The position numbers and the translations under genes are program-made. This document shows positions 45,434-54,144 of a stretch of 64,000 nucleotides of DNA, in pieces (within the stretch, counting starts at the first letter, position 1; every line of letters starts with the position of its first letter). The notes under the pieces are model-generated. The model worked only from the letters and a program-made list of their open reading frames with translations. It was not told where the DNA came from and made no database searches. Source of the DNA: Chloracidobacterium thermophilum B (lineage in GTDB: Bacteria; Acidobacteriota; Blastocatellia; Chloracidobacteriales; Chloracidobacteriaceae); the NCBI RefSeq assembly GCF_000226295.1, contig NC_016025.1, positions 434,001 to 498,000 of the forward strand, read 5' to 3'.

Positions 45434-47911
45434 ATGCCGCGACAACATTTCCGCTGGGTCATCCCTGGCATCTGTATGCTGGCCGGCGCGCTGTTTTTGG
45501 GCTTGTCGCCCCGGCCGGCGGCCACCCAGTCAGCCACTGTCCCGTCACCGCCGGCGATCCAGCTTCCGGTTGCCAACCGGGGGGAAAACCATCTTCGTCC
45601 AGCCGCCCCGCCCAGCCTGCGCCTGCTCGGCGAACGCCTTTCTGCGGCAACCTGTGCGGCGCTGGCCCGCCAACTGCCACCCTTTACCACTGAAGGTTTG
45701 TCCATTGCCCCAAATCAAATTGGCGCCAACCGTTCCGTGCGGGAGGACTGGCTGGCACAACCACGCCAGTTGGGCACCGTGCGCTCCAAAACCGGCGGCG
45801 ACATGCTGACCGGCTATGCCGCTGCCCTGACTTCGCCCCGTGCCGCAGCCCTGCGTCTGCACTTCGAGGGCGTTGACCTGCCACCGGGCGCTGAACTCTA
45901 CGTGTATGGCGCTGCTGACAATACCGTTTCAGGACCCTACACCGGCAGGGGACCGTTCGGCAGTGGCGAGTTCTGGACGGATGTCCTGGCCGGAGAGACC
46001 GCTGTGGTCGAATGGCTTGCACCGGCCGGGCGGACAGCGCCTTTCCGGGTGACGGAAGTGGCGCACATCTGGGACAGTCCCCTGCCCCCGACGGTCAAGA
46101 CAACCGGCAAGGTGGAGGGCAGCGGGCCCGAAGCCGGGGCCTGCAATCTCGACGCCATGTGCGGACCTGAACCGGAAAAAGACAGCGTGGCGCGCATTGT
46201 CTTTCAGACCAGTGGCGGCACATCCGTCTGTACCGGGACAGTCCTTGCCACGCGCAGCAACGACTTTGCACCCTTCTTTTTGACGGCCAACCACTGTGTC
46301 AGTACAGCAGCCGAAGCCCAGAGCGTGCAGGCATTCTGGTTCTACCGCACCACGGCCTGCAACAGCGGCGTTGTCAGCAGCAACTTTTTCCGTTCCCCGA
46401 CCGGAGCGACGCTGCTCCAAACCAACGCGCCGAGCGACCACACGCTGCTTGAAATTCTCGGCGTCATTCCGCGCAACCTGTTCCACGCCGGATGGGATAC
46501 CAATCCACGCCCGGATGGTACAAACGTGTTTGCCCTGCACCACCCGGATGGGGGGACGCCCATTTCCCAGCCCCAACTCTCTTTCCTGCGGCGGTCGCTG
46601 GGCACACTCGCCGGGCAAAACACCAACTGTGGCGGCAGTACCGGATTGCAGGGCGGCTACCGGGTTAACTGGAATCAGGGCGTTACGGAACCCGGTTCGA
46701 GCGGCTCCGGCATCTGGTACTCAACCAGCCAGGGCAGCTTTCTCATCGGCGTGCTGAGCTGCGGGCCGGCCGCCTGCGGTGTGCCACCCAGCCAACTGTT
46801 TGACAACTACGGCAAGTTTTCCGTCTTTGCCCCCAGCATCAACAGCTTCCTTGACGGCGGCTCGGATGATGCCTTTGAGCCAAACAACTCCCGGGCCGAG
46901 GCGCGCTTCGTCACCCTGCCCGTCAACGCCAATAACCTCGTCGTCAAGGAAGTTTCCGAAGACTGGTATGCCATTCAGGCCACAACCGGCGCACGCATCC
47001 TCGCAACGATCAACTTCACGCACAACTTCGGCGATATTGACATGCAGCTTTACCGCAACCAGGAATCCCAGCCTATTGCTATCTCCAACTCGACCAGCAA
47101 CAGTGAAACCATTGATTTCACCAACACTGGCCCGGCCAACCTCTTTTTCCTGCGGGTCTTCCTGTTCAACGACACGCGCAACACCTATCAGATGTCACTC
47201 AATGTCACTGGTGGTGCGCCACCACCGCCGCCTTCCACGGTCGGCTGCTTCCGTCCTTCGGATGGCTTTGTCTATCAGCGCTTCAGCAACACGCCGGGCT
47301 TTGCCGACAACAGCTTCTTCTATGGCCAGGCGGGCGACCGCCCGATTGCCGGTGACTGGAACGGGGATGGCATTGACACGGTCGGCATTTTCCGCAACGG
47401 CACCTTTTTCCTCAAAAACAGCAATTCCCCGGGCTTTGCCGACCTGTCGTTCGCGTACGGCAGCGCAGGGGACATTCCCCTGGCCGGCGACTGGGATGGC
47501 GATGGGGTGGATACCATCGGCGTCTATCGCAACGGGACGTTTTTCCTGCGCAATGCCAACAGCGCCGGGAGTCCCGACATCGTGGTGAACTACGGCAACC
47601 CGAATGACCTGCCGATTGTCGGCGACTGGGATGGCGACCGCACGACAACCGTCGGCTGTTTCCGCCCCTCGAACGGCTTCTGCTACATCCGCAACAGCAA
47701 CACCTCCGGCTTTGCCGACAGCGACTTTTTCTATGGTCAGGCCGGGGACATCCCCGTAGCTGGCGACTGGACAGGCAAAGGTTTTGACAGCATTGGGATT
47801 TACCGCCAGGGCGTCTTTTTCCTGCGCAACGCCAACAGCGGCGGCTTTGCCCATATTCAGGTCAACTACGGCAGTCCGGGCGACATTCCCATCGTGGGGC
47901 GGTGGCGATGA
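45434..47911 (+). CDS. Secreted trypsin-like protease with PPC and blade repeats
   Basis: 825 aa. A signal peptide (VIPGICMLAGALFLGLSPRPA) follows a GGAG site. Residues 250-475 form a lysyl-endopeptidase-like trypsin fold with the likely triad H287 (FFLTANHCV), D335 (SDHTLLEIL) and S423 (GSSGSGIW). A pre-peptidase C-terminal domain follows (DAFEPNNS...EDWYAIQATTGARILATI). The last 225 residues hold five tandem repeats of about 43 aa with a GDWDGDGVDTIGVYRNGTFFLR-like core (GDWDGDGVDTIG), recalling FG-GAP/VCBS blades. It is exported and probably surface-bound. The stop overlaps the next gene (ATGA). Confidence 0.83.
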   Translation: MPRQHFRWVIPGICMLAGALFLGLSPRPAATQSATVPSPPAIQLPVANRGENHLRPAAPPSLRLLGERLSAATCAALARQLPPFTTEGLSIAPNQIGANRSVREDWLAQPRQLGTVRSKTGGDMLTGYAAALTSPRAAALRLHFEGVDLPPGAELYVYGAADNTVSGPYTGRGPFGSGEFWTDVLAGETAVVEWLAPAGRTAPFRVTEVAHIWDSPLPPTVKTTGKVEGSGPEAGACNLDAMCGPEPEKDSVARIVFQTSGGTSVCTGTVLATRSNDFAPFFLTANHCVSTAAEAQSVQAFWFYRTTACNSGVVSSNFFRSPTGATLLQTNAPSDHTLLEILGVIPRNLFHAGWDTNPRPDGTNVFALHHPDGGTPISQPQLSFLRRSLGTLAGQNTNCGGSTGLQGGYRVNWNQGVTEPGSSGSGIWYSTSQGSFLIGVLSCGPAACGVPPSQLFDNYGKFSVFAPSINSFLDGGSDDAFEPNNSRAEARFVTLPVNANNLVVKEVSEDWYAIQATTGARILATINFTHNFGDIDMQLYRNQESQPIAISNSTSNSETIDFTNTGPANLFFLRVFLFNDTRNTYQMSLNVTGGAPPPPPSTVGCFRPSDGFVYQRFSNTPGFADNSFFYGQAGDRPIAGDWNGDGIDTVGIFRNGTFFLKNSNSPGFADLSFAYGSAGDIPLAGDWDGDGVDTIGVYRNGTFFLRNANSAGSPDIVVNYGNPNDLPIVGDWDGDRTTTVGCFRPSNGFCYIRNSNTSGFADSDFFYGQAGDIPVAGDWTGKGFDSIGIYRQGVFFLRNANSGGFAHIQVNYGSPGDIPIVGRWR

Positions 47912-48855
47912 GCGAGCTGCGGCTGGAAGCGGAAGTGACCGTTCCACCAACGGCACACTGGCAACGCCTGGATGAGTTCGTACGGGCCCAACTCGGCGAA
48001 TGGCCCCTGACGGCCATTCGCCGGGCGGTAGCCGAAGGGCAAATCCGGGTCAACGCCCGCCCGCGCACCGCCGGCTGGCGACTGCGCGCCGGCGACCGCG
48101 TCCGCTGGCAACTCGTTGCGCCGCCGCACGTCCGCCTGCCGGCAGCCGACTTCACCCTGCCGGTGGTGTACGAAGACGACGTGCTGCTCGTCGTCGCCAA
48201 GCCGCCGGGGATGCTCTCCCATCCGACGCCCAAAGAACGCACCGGGACGCTGCTCAACCGCCTGCTCACCTATCCGGCATTTTCCACTGGAACCAACCGC
48301 CCGATGCTGCTCCACCGGCTCGACCGCGACACGTCAGGTCTGGTGCTGGTGGCCAAAAATGACCGTGGCACGCGGGCCTTTGCACCGCTGTTTCAGGCCG
48401 GCGACATCGCCAAAACCTACCTGGCGCTGGTGGTGGGTCATCCCGATGCCGAGACTGGAACGATTGACGCTCCGATTGGACGGTCGCCGTCCCTGTGGCC
48501 GCGCTGGCGCGTCCTGCCGGATGGCAAACCGGCGCAGACCAGTTTCACTGTGCTGTGGTGTGGGCCGCAGTGGGCACTGGTGCAGTTTCAGCCCCTGACG
48601 GGCCGGACGCACCAGATACGCATCCACGCCGCCCACCTGGGCTATCCCATCCTGGGCGATACAGTCTATGGCCGGCGGGCCAACCAGAACTTGACGGCTG
48701 AAACCGGCCGCAGTGCGTCCCGGCAGATGCTGCATGCCGCCGAAGTGAAACTCTGGCATCCGCTCGAAAAACGCCCGATGCACTTCTGCGCGCCGCCGCC
48801 TGATGATTTTACGCCCTGGCTGGAAGCGATGCCCGTACCGGGCAGGATCAGTTAG
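47908..48855 (+). CDS. RluA/RluD-family pseudouridine synthase
   Basis: 315 aa. An N-terminal S4-like RNA-binding region (LDEFVRAQLGEWPLTAIRRAV) is followed by the catalytic domain with HRLDRDTSGLVLVAKN, in which the Asp is catalytic. GRTHQIRIHAAHLGYPILGD follows at the expected place. It makes pseudouridine in rRNA or tRNA; the exact site is not predictable. The ATG at 47908 overlaps the protease stop. A GTG at 47902 is the longer alternative. Confidence 0.87.
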   Translation: MSELRLEAEVTVPPTAHWQRLDEFVRAQLGEWPLTAIRRAVAEGQIRVNARPRTAGWRLRAGDRVRWQLVAPPHVRLPAADFTLPVVYEDDVLLVVAKPPGMLSHPTPKERTGTLLNRLLTYPAFSTGTNRPMLLHRLDRDTSGLVLVAKNDRGTRAFAPLFQAGDIAKTYLALVVGHPDAETGTIDAPIGRSPSLWPRWRVLPDGKPAQTSFTVLWCGPQWALVQFQPLTGRTHQIRIHAAHLGYPILGDTVYGRRANQNLTAETGRSASRQMLHAAEVKLWHPLEKRPMHFCAPPPDDFTPWLEAMPVPGRIS

Positions 48856-48871
48856 ACACTCAACCGGCTTC

Positions 48872-48899
48872 TTTCAGGCCTGAAGTTTCAGGCCTGAAG
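48872..48899. repeat. Two adjacent copies of a palindromic 14-mer
   Basis: TTTCAGGCCTGAAG occurs at 48872-48885 and again at 48886-48899. Each contains the perfect palindrome TTCAGGCCTGAA. The second copy includes the last codons of the SctJ-like gene. The pair sits between convergent genes and could be part of a two-way terminator or a protein-binding site. Confidence 0.6.
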
Positions 48900-49757
48900 C
48901 TGCTTGCGCTCGCTGCCCTCGGCTGCGGCCGGGGCTTCCGCCGCGGCCGGCGTTGCCTGACGCCGTTTGACATAAAACAGCAGCCCACCCAGGCCCAAAG
49001 CAATCAATGCAACGGAAATACTGACAAAGGCAATGAGTTTGTTGACCTTGGCGCGCTTCTCGATGTCGGCCAGTTGTGTCTGAAGCTGGCGTGGCGGCTC
49101 GTGGAAAATCGTGACGACGACATTGTTGGCATCCAAGTTGGGGACACCGCCCGTCACCAGACGCCGGACATCCTCTTCCTTGAAACGGGTTTCGGCGGCG
49201 GTTGTCACCAGCAGCACCGAAGCCTTGGCGGGAGTGGGCTGCAAGTTGGCGATGTCTTTTTCCGGCAGTACGATGTTGACGCTCACCCGCGCCACATCGG
49301 GCAACTGGCGCAACTGGCGCTCGATTTCCGTCTTGATCTGCTTGATTTTTTTGGCTTCCTCGGCCGTCGGCGACAACCCGCCGAACGTCCCCCCGCCGGT
49401 GTCCTCACCAAGCCCTGTCCCGGTCGGGCGCGGCAGCCCCAGTTCCTGCAGGATGCGAATAGCCAGCGCCGCTTTCCCGGAGGCAAAGGCGTCCTCGACA
49501 ACCAGAATGCGCCACCCCTTCTGGTCTTCGCCGCCGGCCGCTTCCTTTTTGGCTTCAATGCCCCGGTCCTGGAGTACCGCGATGATTTCGTTGGCTTCCG
49601 TCTCCGTCGGCACGGTGACAATCGCTTCCTGCTTCTGACAGGCCGTGGTCAGCAGCAATACACACCACAAACCGATCAGCGCCGGCCAGCGCCGACAGGT
49701 CTGACGCCAGCCGTGACGCCACACTGGCGCCAGCGAACGAAGGAAACCAAGAGACAT
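48888..49757 (-). CDS. SctJ/YscJ-type (FliF-like) ring lipoprotein
   Basis: 289 aa. The lipobox LTTAC gives Cys40. The first ring domain reads TEANEIIAVLQDRGIEAKKE, followed by ILQELGLPRP. The second reads EIERQLRQLPDVARVSVNIVLPEK and KASVLLVTT, then VRRLVTGGVPNLDANNVVV. One C-terminal membrane helix follows (LIAFVSISVALIALGLGGLL). This is the order seen in the inner-membrane ring protein of type III secretion systems. No other type III gene is in the window, so it is either orphan or borrowed. A GGGAG site precedes the ATG. Confidence 0.82.
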   Translation of the reverse strand: MSLGFLRSLAPVWRHGWRQTCRRWPALIGLWCVLLLTTACQKQEAIVTVPTETEANEIIAVLQDRGIEAKKEAAGGEDQKGWRILVVEDAFASGKAALAIRILQELGLPRPTGTGLGEDTGGGTFGGLSPTAEEAKKIKQIKTEIERQLRQLPDVARVSVNIVLPEKDIANLQPTPAKASVLLVTTAAETRFKEEDVRRLVTGGVPNLDANNVVVTIFHEPPRQLQTQLADIEKRAKVNKLIAFVSISVALIALGLGGLLFYVKRRQATPAAAEAPAAAEGSERKQLQA

Positions 49758-49855
49758 ACGAACTCCCGATGGGTCGTGCGAATGGAGTCTGGGCGTTGCC
49801 GGTCAATGCTGCCGCTAAGCTTGGCGACACGGAGCGGAAAGTCAACCCGGATGGC

Positions 49856-50515
49856 TCAGGGATGGATCGTCACCGGCGTTTTGAGCGGGCAGGCCAGCCA
49901 CAGTTCTTCGATGTCGTCGTTGCTCAACGCCACGCAGCCCCACGTCCAGTCGCTGCCCGTCCCGCCTCCGTGAATGCCGACTTCCCCGCCCAGGGGTGTG
50001 TTCCACGGCGGACGCACCTGCTGCTGCTGTGCCTGCCGGATGGCACGGTACTGGCGACGGTTGATGAGGCCATCCCGCAGCCCCCGTTCAGCGTCTTCCT
50101 CATTCGGATAGCTCAACCCCAGAAACAGATGAAACCGGCTGCGATCATTGCGGGTGCAGACATAAAACGTACCGACCGGCGTGCGGTGGTCACCTTCGCA
50201 GACTTTGTCCAGCTCTGGTTCTGCACCGAGAGCGACAGTATAAGCCTTGACACAGGTTTGGCCGGACCATAGTTCAAGCCGCCGCAATGACTTGTATACC
50301 CGCAGGGAGACCGCCTTGAGCGGAAAAGGCACGCCAGCTTGCAGCGCAGCGGCCCGCAGCCGCTCGCCGGCTTCCGGTGCAGGTGTGGTCTGGGGCGGCA
50401 AAGCGGCGCTCTCGGCCAGCATGGCCAGCAGAAAAGGCAACAGCGCAGGTAACCGGCGCGTCGCAGCCAACAACCGATGGACTGTCCCCCCACTTGCAAT
50501 TGCGATGCTCTCCAT
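49856..50515 (-). CDS. YkuD-type L,D-transpeptidase
   Basis: 219 aa with a signal peptide-like start (LPALLPFLLAMLAESAA). The YkuD domain shows KVCEGDHRTPVGTFYVC and the active site GIHGGGTGSDWTWGCVALS, in which Cys is the nucleophile. The usual His just before GC is replaced by Trp-Gly, a variant seen in YafK-like members. It cross-links or attaches peptidoglycan in the periplasm. It lies 98 bp upstream of, and in the same direction as, the SctJ-like gene. Confidence 0.82.
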   Translation of the reverse strand: MESIAIASGGTVHRLLAATRRLPALLPFLLAMLAESAALPPQTTPAPEAGERLRAAALQAGVPFPLKAVSLRVYKSLRRLELWSGQTCVKAYTVALGAEPELDKVCEGDHRTPVGTFYVCTRNDRSRFHLFLGLSYPNEEDAERGLRDGLINRRQYRAIRQAQQQQVRPPWNTPLGGEVGIHGGGTGSDWTWGCVALSNDDIEELWLACPLKTPVTIHP

Positions 50516-50555
50516 ATCAAGTTCCGATATTCCCTATACCTTTTTGGAAACCACG

Positions 50556-51047
50556 ATGACCATTCGCGTTTTGTTTGTCTGCACAGCCAATATCTGTCGC
50601 TCCCCGATGGCCGAAGGGATTTTTCGCCACCTCGTGGCTGAAGCCAGGCTCACCGGCCAGATTGAAACAGACTCCGCCGCCATTTCGCCGATGCGGGTTG
50701 GCGAACCGCCCGACCCACGCGCCCAGCGGACGGTACTCAAGCGCGGCATTGACATCAGCGATCTGCGGTCGCGGGAAGTCTGGCGGGATGATTTTCACCA
50801 GTTTGACTACCTGGTGGCCATGGATCGCACCAACCATGCCTACCTGCGCTCCCTGTGTCCGCGCGGCTGTGAACACAAAATCTTCCTGATGATGGAGTTT
50901 GCACCGGCCATCGGGATTGCTGAAGTCCCCGATCCCTATGCCGGTGGTGAAGAGGGGTTCGAGCTGGTGTACCGCGCTTTGGAAATGGCGGCGCGCAACC
51001 TGCTGACCTACATCCGGCAACAGCACCAGCTTACTCCAACCGAATAA
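50556..51047 (+). CDS. Low-molecular-weight protein tyrosine phosphatase
   Basis: 163 aa. The phosphatase loop CTANICRS (Cys9, Arg15) lies at the N-terminus, and the general acid is in VPDPYAGG. Such enzymes dephosphorylate BY-kinases of polysaccharide export or arginine-phosphorylated proteins. The ATG at 50556 begins the domain at the expected point; earlier in-frame starts would overlap the L,D-transpeptidase gene. Confidence 0.88.
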   Translation: MTIRVLFVCTANICRSPMAEGIFRHLVAEARLTGQIETDSAAISPMRVGEPPDPRAQRTVLKRGIDISDLRSREVWRDDFHQFDYLVAMDRTNHAYLRSLCPRGCEHKIFLMMEFAPAIGIAEVPDPYAGGEEGFELVYRALEMAARNLLTYIRQQHQLTPTE

Positions 51048-51144
51048 ATCTTCTGCGGCGCTTCAGAGCTGCCAGAATGGCTTTCAAATCGAGTGATAGT
51101 CCTTCAATCTTCGCGCCGCAGCTCCAGCCGGGGCATAATCAGGC

Positions 51145-51336
51145 TTACGTTTCACTTCTTTGCCCTTTTCTCGCGCCCGCGCTGGAAGATAATCCTTCCG
51201 GGCGTTTGCGTCCGGCGCAGGCGTGCGAGCAATAGATGACCTGCTCCCAGGTGTTGCGCCATTTTTTGCGCCAACGAAAAGGCCGACGGCACACGGGACA
51301 CATCTTTTCCGGCAGGAAGGGCTTTTTGTGAGTCAT
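51145..51336 (-). CDS. DUF2256 zinc-binding small protein
   Basis: 63 aa. The signature [23 protein letters not shown], here [13 protein letters not shown] and [19 protein letters not shown], has the two Cys pairs of the DUF2256 family. The role is unknown; members are often beside photolyase or cryptochrome genes, which is not the case here. It starts within the stop of the TPR gene (overlap), so the pair is coupled. Confidence 0.83.
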   Translation of the reverse strand: MTHKKPFLPEKMCPVCRRPFRWRKKWRNTWEQVIYCSHACAGRKRPEGLSSSAGARKGQRSET

Positions 51337-52616
51337 GGCTGGGATTCCTCTGCCTCATCCGGCGAAGTTGGCGGAACCGTGGCCGTCGTCGCCACATAGG
51401 GCTTTTTCAGGTGCGCCTGCGCCCGGGCGTGGACATCAAACACATTCGGCCGCCTGAGAACGGCCCGGTACGCCTGCATGGCCTCGGCCCGCTGCCCCAG
51501 CGCGTCATGCGCCTCGCCCAGCCGCAACTGCGCCAGCGTCATCAGGTCGGCATTGGCGTTGGGAAGCGTCAGCACCCTGCGAAAATGCGGCACGGCTTCG
51601 GCCACCCGGCCGACCGAAAACAACACATCGGCAAACTGGTAGTGGATGGCATCACGGTAAGGGCCGGCCGCATCCTCTTTCGTCAGTTCCTCGAAGCGCG
51701 CCATGCCTTCCTCCAAACGCCCCAGGCGCACCAACGTGTCGGCCAGCTCCAGACGGGCAACATAGTTGGCCGGATACTGACGGGTGAACGTTTCGAGGTA
51801 AGACATCGCATCCGCATATCGTTTCTCGCGCTTGTAGAGTGCAATCAACAGCAGCCGCGCCGCGTCCTGTGCGGTCCGTCCCTCGTCGGCGGCTTTGGCC
51901 ACCAATGCCAGCCCCCGCTTTTTGGAACCACGCACACCGCCCAGTGCCGCAATGACCTTGACCGGCAGCGGCAGTGAGCCAACCACGTAGTTGTACAAGC
52001 CAATCGAGAGGTTGGCGTCGGCGTAGTCGGGATCGAGCTTGAGCACCTCGCGGTGCAGGGCAACGGCCTTGTTGCTCTGGCTCAGGGCCGCCAGAAAGGC
52101 CCGTGTAATGGTGGCCTCGTAAGCGGCCAGCAGACCGTGCGCCATGCCTTTGTAGTAGAGCGCCACCGTATCGCGCGGATTCTCCCGGAGACGGGCATCC
52201 GCCACGTGCAAGGCACGGTCCACAGCCTCGCGGAGGCGGCGGTCAAAGTCCTTGTCGAAAGCGTCTTTCGTGTCGGCAAAAAAGGTCTCGCCAGCGTAGG
52301 TTGTCGCCTGCAGGCGGCGCGTACGGTAGAGCTTTTCAGCCCACATACAGTTGGCCAGGTAGAGGTAGCCGGCTGGATGCGTCGGGTCAATCCGGGTGAG
52401 TTGTTCAAAAGCCGCCCACGCCCCACGGTAGTCGAGGTTGTAGAGCGCATTGAAGCCCTTGGTGCGCACCTGCTCAAAGGTTTCTGTGGCCGCAGGCGTG
52501 TCCACGGCGGAACGGGACGCAATTCCACCAGGCGGGGCCGCCCATGTGCCACACCCGCCCAGACAAACCAGCCAGACGGACAGTACAGCCAACCACCAAC
52601 TCAGACGCTGAAACAT
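51333..52616 (-). CDS. TPR-repeat lipoprotein
   Basis: 427 aa. The lipobox LGGC follows the ATG at 52616, which has GGAGG upstream. Repeated helical pairs in the TPR style are visible: [42 protein letters not shown], then [22 protein letters not shown] and [21 protein letters not shown]. These probably hold other envelope proteins in a complex. The longer in-frame start has no signal peptide or site and was rejected. Confidence 0.78.
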   Translation of the reverse strand: MFQRLSWWLAVLSVWLVCLGGCGTWAAPPGGIASRSAVDTPAATETFEQVRTKGFNALYNLDYRGAWAAFEQLTRIDPTHPAGYLYLANCMWAEKLYRTRRLQATTYAGETFFADTKDAFDKDFDRRLREAVDRALHVADARLRENPRDTVALYYKGMAHGLLAAYEATITRAFLAALSQSNKAVALHREVLKLDPDYADANLSIGLYNYVVGSLPLPVKVIAALGGVRGSKKRGLALVAKAADEGRTAQDAARLLLIALYKREKRYADAMSYLETFTRQYPANYVARLELADTLVRLGRLEEGMARFEELTKEDAAGPYRDAIHYQFADVLFSVGRVAEAVPHFRRVLTLPNANADLMTLAQLRLGEAHDALGQRAEAMQAYRAVLRRPNVFDVHARAQAHLKKPYVATTATVPPTSPDEAEESQP

Positions 52617-52708
52617 AACGCCAGCCTCCACATCAGAAATGCCATTCGGACGTGAAAAACCAATCCACCGCTGCGTGCTACACTCCACAGCGAAACATTC
52701 TGTCCAAT

Positions 52709-54136
52709 ATGCGCTCCGATTCACCCATGACGATTCTGGTTGTTGAGGATGATGCTGTGCAGCAGCGGCTGCTCCGGTTCTTTCTGGAGCAGCAGGGCTA
52801 CCAGGTCATCAGCGCGTCGAATGTTAGCGAGGCGCTGACGTGCATACAGCCTGGGCTGCCGGATGCCCTGCTGCTCGACGCCATGCTGCCCGATGGCTCG
52901 GGACTGGATGTGTGTCGGCAGATTCGCCAACTCGCGGAGGGCCAACCCCTGCCCATTCTGTTGTTGACGGCCTACGACATCGAGCCGGTCATTGTTGAAG
53001 CCTTTGAAGCTGGAGTTACTGACTTCATTCCCAAGCCGGTCAATCTCAGGCTGCTTGAACGCCGCTTGTACTATTTATTGCGCGCGGCGCGTCATGAAGC
53101 GGCACTCCGCGAACGTGAACAGCAGTATCGTACCCTCGTCAACGCCCTGCCCGATGTTGTTATTCGTGGCCGGCGGGATGGAACCGTCACGTACTTCAAG
53201 CCCAGCGAAACCTGTCCGGCGGAGATGTTCAACCTCGAAATCACACCTGACACCCGTTTGGCGGCGATTCTCCCGGCGGAAGGCGTCACCAGGATTGAGC
53301 CTGCACTGAACAACCTGACCGCTGAAACCCAACTCACGGTAGAGTACCGGGCCCAGTGCCAAGGTGTCTGGCGCGAGTTCGAGGCGCGGATCATTGCCGA
53401 CGGCCCGGATGCATTTGTGGCCCTCATCCGGGATGTCACAGACCGCAAAACAACCGAGCGCCTGCGCGAAGACTTCACCGCCATGGTGGCCCACGACATC
53501 CGTTCGCCCCTGACGGCGATGCAGATGGCGCTGGAACTGCTCGAAGCCCGGGATGCCTGTGCAAACCAGAACCTGCAGGAAATCGTCTCCGTAGCCCGCC
53601 AGGGACTGAACAAGGTTCTGCAGCTTGCCAGTGACCTGCTGGAACTGTTCCGCGCCAATCAGACCGGCATGACCCTGCTCAAAGGCGTCGTCTTCCCCAC
53701 CGTCCTGCTGAAACGCTGTGTGGGTGAAATCAGCTTGCAGGCGCAGGGCAAAAACATCGAGCTGACACTGGAAGCCCCGGAAGACCTGCCGCCCTTCGTC
53801 GGGGATGGCCCGAAGCTGGAGCGGGTCGTCTCCAACCTGCTCTCCAATGCCCTCAAGTTCACGCCGGAAGGCGGACGCATCACAGTCAGCGGCGCCGCCG
53901 ACGGTGAATGGGTGGTCATCAGCGTGGCCGATACCGGCCCCGGTATCGCGCCAGAGGTACAGGCAACGATGTTCGAGCCTTACCGCCAAGGTGGGAAACA
54001 CCACAGTTTGGGCGTCGGTCTCGGTCTGGCCATCGTCAAGCGTATTGTCACCGCCCACCGGGGACAGATTTCCGTTGAAAGCAGCGAGGGGCAGGGCACG
54101 ACCTTCACTGTGCGCCTGCCCCTTCACCTCAACTAA
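52709..54136 (+). CDS. Receiver-PAS-histidine kinase
   Basis: 475 aa. The N-terminal receiver has phospho-acceptor D57 (LLLDAMLPDGSG) and the KP of the active site (DFIPKPVN). A PAS-like domain spans about 140-245 (YRTLVNALPDVVIRGRRDGTVTYF). The kinase core has H262 (MVAHDIRSPLTAM), then N-box NLLSNALKFTPEGG, G1 VADTGPGIAP and G2 GVGLGLAIVKR. The receiver-first order suggests a phosphorelay middle step or a kinase governed by another sensor. No cognate regulator is adjacent. The start lacks a clear ribosome site; ATG 52727 is possible. Confidence 0.84.
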   Translation: MRSDSPMTILVVEDDAVQQRLLRFFLEQQGYQVISASNVSEALTCIQPGLPDALLLDAMLPDGSGLDVCRQIRQLAEGQPLPILLLTAYDIEPVIVEAFEAGVTDFIPKPVNLRLLERRLYYLLRAARHEAALREREQQYRTLVNALPDVVIRGRRDGTVTYFKPSETCPAEMFNLEITPDTRLAAILPAEGVTRIEPALNNLTAETQLTVEYRAQCQGVWREFEARIIADGPDAFVALIRDVTDRKTTERLREDFTAMVAHDIRSPLTAMQMALELLEARDACANQNLQEIVSVARQGLNKVLQLASDLLELFRANQTGMTLLKGVVFPTVLLKRCVGEISLQAQGKNIELTLEAPEDLPPFVGDGPKLERVVSNLLSNALKFTPEGGRITVSGAADGEWVVISVADTGPGIAPEVQATMFEPYRQGGKHHSLGVGLGLAIVKRIVTAHRGQISVESSEGQGTTFTVRLPLHLN

Positions 54137-54144
54137 GCCCTCCC

